From positions 55,902,290 to 55,966,289 of the forward strand of contig NC_065541.1 in the NCBI RefSeq assembly GCF_932294415.1: a stretch of DNA of 64,000 bases, in the 5' to 3' direction. This DNA comes from Quercus robur. Its lineage: Eukaryota > Streptophyta > Magnoliopsida > Fagales > Fagaceae. The position numbers and the translations under genes are program-made. This document shows, piece by piece, positions 60,608-64,000 of this stretch; positions within the stretch are counted from its first letter, which is position 1; each line of letters begins with the position of its first letter. A model generated the notes under the pieces. The model was not told the DNA's origin, made no database searches, and worked only from the letters and a program-made list of their open reading frames with translations.

Positions 60608-61120
60608 ATATAATAGAGGAAGAAAGTGGAATGTCTCTCTTAAACATCATTTGCTGAAAGTGTATTGGATATTTCGACCGTTACCAATCATTTGTATTCT
60701 CTTGTGGCATAATATAATTTAATGGAAAAATAATCACATCTATTATGTACACCTTTAAATTGAAGAAAAATAAAATTTTCATTATAAAAATGAAGCCTCT
60801 GAATCCTGATTCATATTCTGTGGGTTGATATCAATGATCTTATATTGAGTGAGGTGCCTCGCTTTTTTTTTTCTTTTTTTAATTCTAAGAATATTTGTTA
60901 TATAGAAAATCCTAAATGGCCAATTTTTATGACCTTTGGAGCATGATACAAACATCTTACATTGACAATAGCACCAAACTGCAAGTAGTGTGTGCAACAC
61001 ATGTTGATATAATAAAAAGAGCGTCCCTTCCATCCCTTTTTTATACAATAAGGATCTTTTTCATTGAAAGTTATATATGGATAAGAAAAAGCCACACGTG
61101 GTTCAAAGAAAGATATTTCC

Positions 61121-61396
61121 ACAACCAGCGGATGTGGTACAACTGGTAGGTGACTGCTAAGGCTTCACTATGTCCCAGGTTCGAGTTCTCACGAGAACTG
61201 TAATTGCAATTTCTGAAAATCCCAGAAACTAATAAAGCCTGGGGTGTGTGTGGATTCGGAGTTTCCGAGCTCCAGTTTGAGCTGGTGGTACCCATGGGCT
61301 TACCCAACTGTATCGTAGAGCGTGGGATAATAACTACTACACGCGAGTCCCCCCCCTTTTTTTTTTCTCAAAAAGAAAAAAAAAAAGAAAAAAGAA
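61121..61396 (+). mobile_element. tRNA-derived SINE with target-site duplication
   Basis: Internal pol III promoter: A box TGGTACAACTGG (61135-61146) and B box GGTTCGAGTTC (61178-61188), spaced as in tRNA genes. The body runs to a C/T-rich and A-rich end. AAAGATATTTCC occurs at 61109-61120 and 61397-61408; both copies continue into an aacc-type flank, supporting a target duplication. It is unlike the family A SINEs at 45, 47 and 51 kb. Confidence 0.8.
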
Positions 61397-62084
61397 AAAG
61401 ATATTTCCAACCTCAATTATTGGTCTAATGGTTTTTAACGCTTCACAAAATCCACGAAGTCTTGAATTCAAAACTCTTAATTAACATCTTGAAGTCATTT
61501 TAAATTAATATTTTTTCTATAATTATTTGATATGTATGAGAATTGAGATGAAGAGACTCTATATATACTCAAAGAAATAATTAGGTGATCAAAATTCGAA
61601 AGACACCAACATTAAATAATAAATAAATAAATAAACATTTTTAATCTTGATATTAAAATTGCGGAGAACATTGGCATGGTATTTACATACGAGGTTGAAT
61701 AATGACACTTCCAAAAGAAACTTTAAGTCAAATACCACACCAAGTTAAATGACAAGTCATAATATAAATAATTGTTTAGAATTAGTTTTAAAATGACATT
61801 GATTACTAACATGTAAAATAAATATATATGAACATTTTATTTAAAAAAAAATTAAAACAGACGTTGTTTTTGACTATAGGTTATAGAATATCCTAAATCC
61901 CTTCCATCTAGTTCATATCCGAGGATTTTATCTCAATATTTAACTCTATAAACTAATGAGTTTAAAGGGTTATAGATTCCAGGTGGATTTTGTCGCTTTG
62001 AGTTTGGGTAGTTGGCGTGGCCCAAAAATTAGATCTACAAGGACCGCAACATCATTGAAAGTTAGAAACTATAGGCTGTTTTGC

Positions 62085-62140
62085 CTTTTCTTTTGGATAA
62101 GTAATCCTTAAATAAACATTTTTTATTCAAAGAGTCGCAC

Positions 62141-62185
<45 letters not shown>

Positions 62186-62330
62186 CACAATTTTTTTCTT
62201 TTTTGGATAAGTAATCCTTACATAAACATTGCTATTTATTTATTTATTCTTTGATAAGTAATCCTTCCATAAACATTGTTTTTAGTCAAAGAGTAAGGCA
62301 TAAAAAAAAATTCTCAATTTTTTTCATAGT
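62085..62330. repeat. Three diverged direct repeats plus a 41-nt poly(A) run
   Basis: gataagtaatcctt (about 62095, 62207 and 62252) followed by ayataaacatt recurs three times. The first and third copies continue through caaagagt to a poly(A). The longest A-run is 62143-62183. Probably retroposon tails inserted into one another. Confidence 0.65.
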
Positions 62331-62759
62331 TTATTGGAATGATAATTAAGTTATGAGTGATACACTGGAGAGTTAATAACTATTTAGCCTAAATGATTTA
62401 GGTATATGTTATGTGATTAAATCATATGTAAGTGGTTAATTATTAAAATCACCATATGGTGAGTTGGAATAATTTTCTTTGAATTGATTTAGAGGAGAGT
62501 TATCCATATAGATATAAAGTTAATTACCAATGCAAAAAAGAAGAAGATATAAAGCTATCTATAATGCTTTTTCTTTTTTCTTTTTAATAGGTAGATAGTG
62601 AGAGGGGAAGGTAGGATTCAAACTACCGACATAAGATACCATTGAGGATAACATTATTGTTGGACAATCACTTGAACCCTAAAGCTAAGTGGACATCCCA
62701 ACAGGTCCAGTGTTCCTATGTATTAGACTCAATTCTTACCCATAAGCTAAGTGAGCATA

Positions 62760-62905
62760 AACCCGGCCAACCCGACCACCCCTTCAACCCAACACGACCC
62801 GAATGGTATTGGACAGGTTAGATGGGTGTTCAGGTTGGGTCTAGGCCAAAAAGTCGGGTCTCTTTTGGGTTTGGGTCGGTTTCAGGTCCAACCTGACCCA
62901 TCCGA
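62760..62905. repeat. Small CCCGA/GGGTCGG dispersed repeat
   Basis: acccggccaacccgaccacc on the left and gggtttgggtcggtttcagg on the right, a compact block in AT-rich surroundings, similar to 13186-13745. Confidence 0.5.
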
Positions 62906-62971
62906 TTATTAAATAAATAAATAAACAATGCACAGAAACTAATCTTTGCTTTTTTCCTTTAGACAAAACAT

Positions 62972-63002
<31 letters not shown>

Positions 63003-63852
63003 ACATAAGGTCGATCGAAAAAAGTTATTCATCTTCTTTTTTCTTCCTTTTCCAATTCTTGTGTTTTGCTTTGCTTTCTCATTAAACTCGGATTGAGTGG
63101 TTCAAATGTATCCCAAGAAGGAGTAAGAGATAAAGAGAAAGATCCATGATATGTAAATGTTTGACAATAAATTTAATTATGACCATAAAACTCTTTAAAT
63201 TCCAAAACAAACAATTAAAAATAGACTAATTTTATATAGAAATAAGTGAAAATTTGAAGAAGTCTTTAATTGATTCATAGGTCATAGCCATAGCCGCATA
63301 TATTCCTAAATGGAATTTTTTTTTTTTGAGAACCCTAAATGGAAATTTGAAAAAAGAGCAACATGCACACCACTACTAATGGCAGGCATTATAAAAACTC
63401 TTTGTCCATATATACAACACTAAGTTAAACCTTTAAAAAGTTTCTCAAAAAAAATTAAACCATTCAAAATTATGAGCATTAACATTATCCAGCAAGTGAT
63501 AAAAAGTTCAGAAATTCATTTTCCTATCTTGATATTTTTTAGGAAATAAACTAGCAACGTTTTTTTTTTTTTTTTTTTTTGTGAGAAGAAAAAACTAGCA
63601 ACCTAGTCCTGTTGGAAGGAGAAATCGTTCGGTACACTAGGAGGACTGTTGATGTGGTCCTCCCAACCAAAAAGATGATGTCATCTATGTAAATATATGA
63701 GTGAGCTTCCTAATCAGTACAAGGAATAAAAAATAAAAAATTACTAGGTGATGTCACATTTGCATAAATAATTGCATTTTATTAGTTGAAAAGTCAGGGA
63801 AGACCATATCAGCAATCCTCCTAATGGACTTAATAATTTCTCCTGGTGTCGT

Positions 63853-63934
63853 GGAACTCAATGTTGGACAATATTTTAGTTAGTCCAACAAATGGAACTC
63901 AATGTTGGAAAATATTTTAGTTAGTCCAACAAAT
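63853..63934. repeat. Exact-length 41-bp tandem duplication
   Basis: ggaactcaatgttggamaat followed by attttagttagtccaacaaat occurs at 63853-63893 and 63894-63934 with one difference. Confidence 0.9.
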
Positions 63935-64000
63935 TCATTAATCCAAAATTTAAAATTTAAAATTTCAATTTTCAATGACAGCTGCAGAACTAAGTCCTAG

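Larger units (their letters stand above)
61409..64000. other. Gene-poor right end of the window
   Basis: AT-rich sequence with repeats listed separately, (GA)n at about 62971-62996 and poly(T) at about 63561-63580. No gene recognised on either strand. Confidence 0.5.

Noticed and set aside
61135-61188. Possible tRNA gene
   Set aside because: A and B boxes are present but no cloverleaf or acceptor stem; it is the promoter part of a SINE.

Overview
This is nuclear DNA from a higher plant. The evidence is spliced genes with GT-AG introns, a plastid starch enzyme, a plant-type QALGGH zinc finger, and many plant transposons. The AT-rich, intron-rich landscape and the style of the LTR and MITE repeats suggest a woody eudicot. 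Fagaceae (oak or chestnut relatives) is a guess from impression, not a demonstrated assignment.

Layout, left to right. (1) 148-4211 (+): the last four exons of a Rab GTPase of the Rab18/RABC subfamily; its first exons lie upstream of the window, and one intron carries a nested pair of inverted-repeat transposons. (2) 4700-7700: small foldback and tandem repeats. (3) 7736-11547 (+): a decayed SKU5-similar (multicopper-oxidase-like) pseudogene with frameshifts, stops and a 122-bp CACTA-type MITE inside an exon. (4) 12412-15235: a probable Helitron with a complete solo LTR inside it; a second solo LTR lies at 16602-17371. (5) 20786-22015 (-): an intact, intronless C2H2 zinc-finger repressor of the ZAT5 type. 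(6) 22-32.8 kb: gene-poor DNA with two 5'-truncated LINE copies, tandem duplications and Helitron-like ends. (7) 32863-48344 (-): a complete 28-exon gene for plastid pullulanase / limit dextrinase (PU1). The exons add up to exactly 2889 nt (962 codons plus stop) with all GH13 catalytic residues present; its introns host LINEs, SINEs and a full-length foldback MULE-type MITE. (8) About 49.1-55.6 kb: a probable CACTA (En/Spm) element with terminal subrepeats and two accessory ORFs (transposase-associated domain, and a Ptta/En/Spm-type C-terminal protein with a tandem-repeat coiled coil) but no visible catalytic transposase. (9) 55.9-58.8 kb: a long degenerate ~10-bp tandem repeat and two further repeats. 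(10) 59612-60607 (+): an RNase T2 (S-like RNase) pseudogene. (11) 60.6-64 kb: a tRNA-derived SINE with target-site duplication, plus simple repeats.

The genes are functionally unrelated neighbours: vesicle traffic, transcriptional repression and starch debranching. Most of the remaining sequence is transposon-derived. I found no convincing new biological system. The most interesting signals are the structure of the mobile elements: several insertions have exact target-site duplications that can be read directly, and there are two clear gene deaths.
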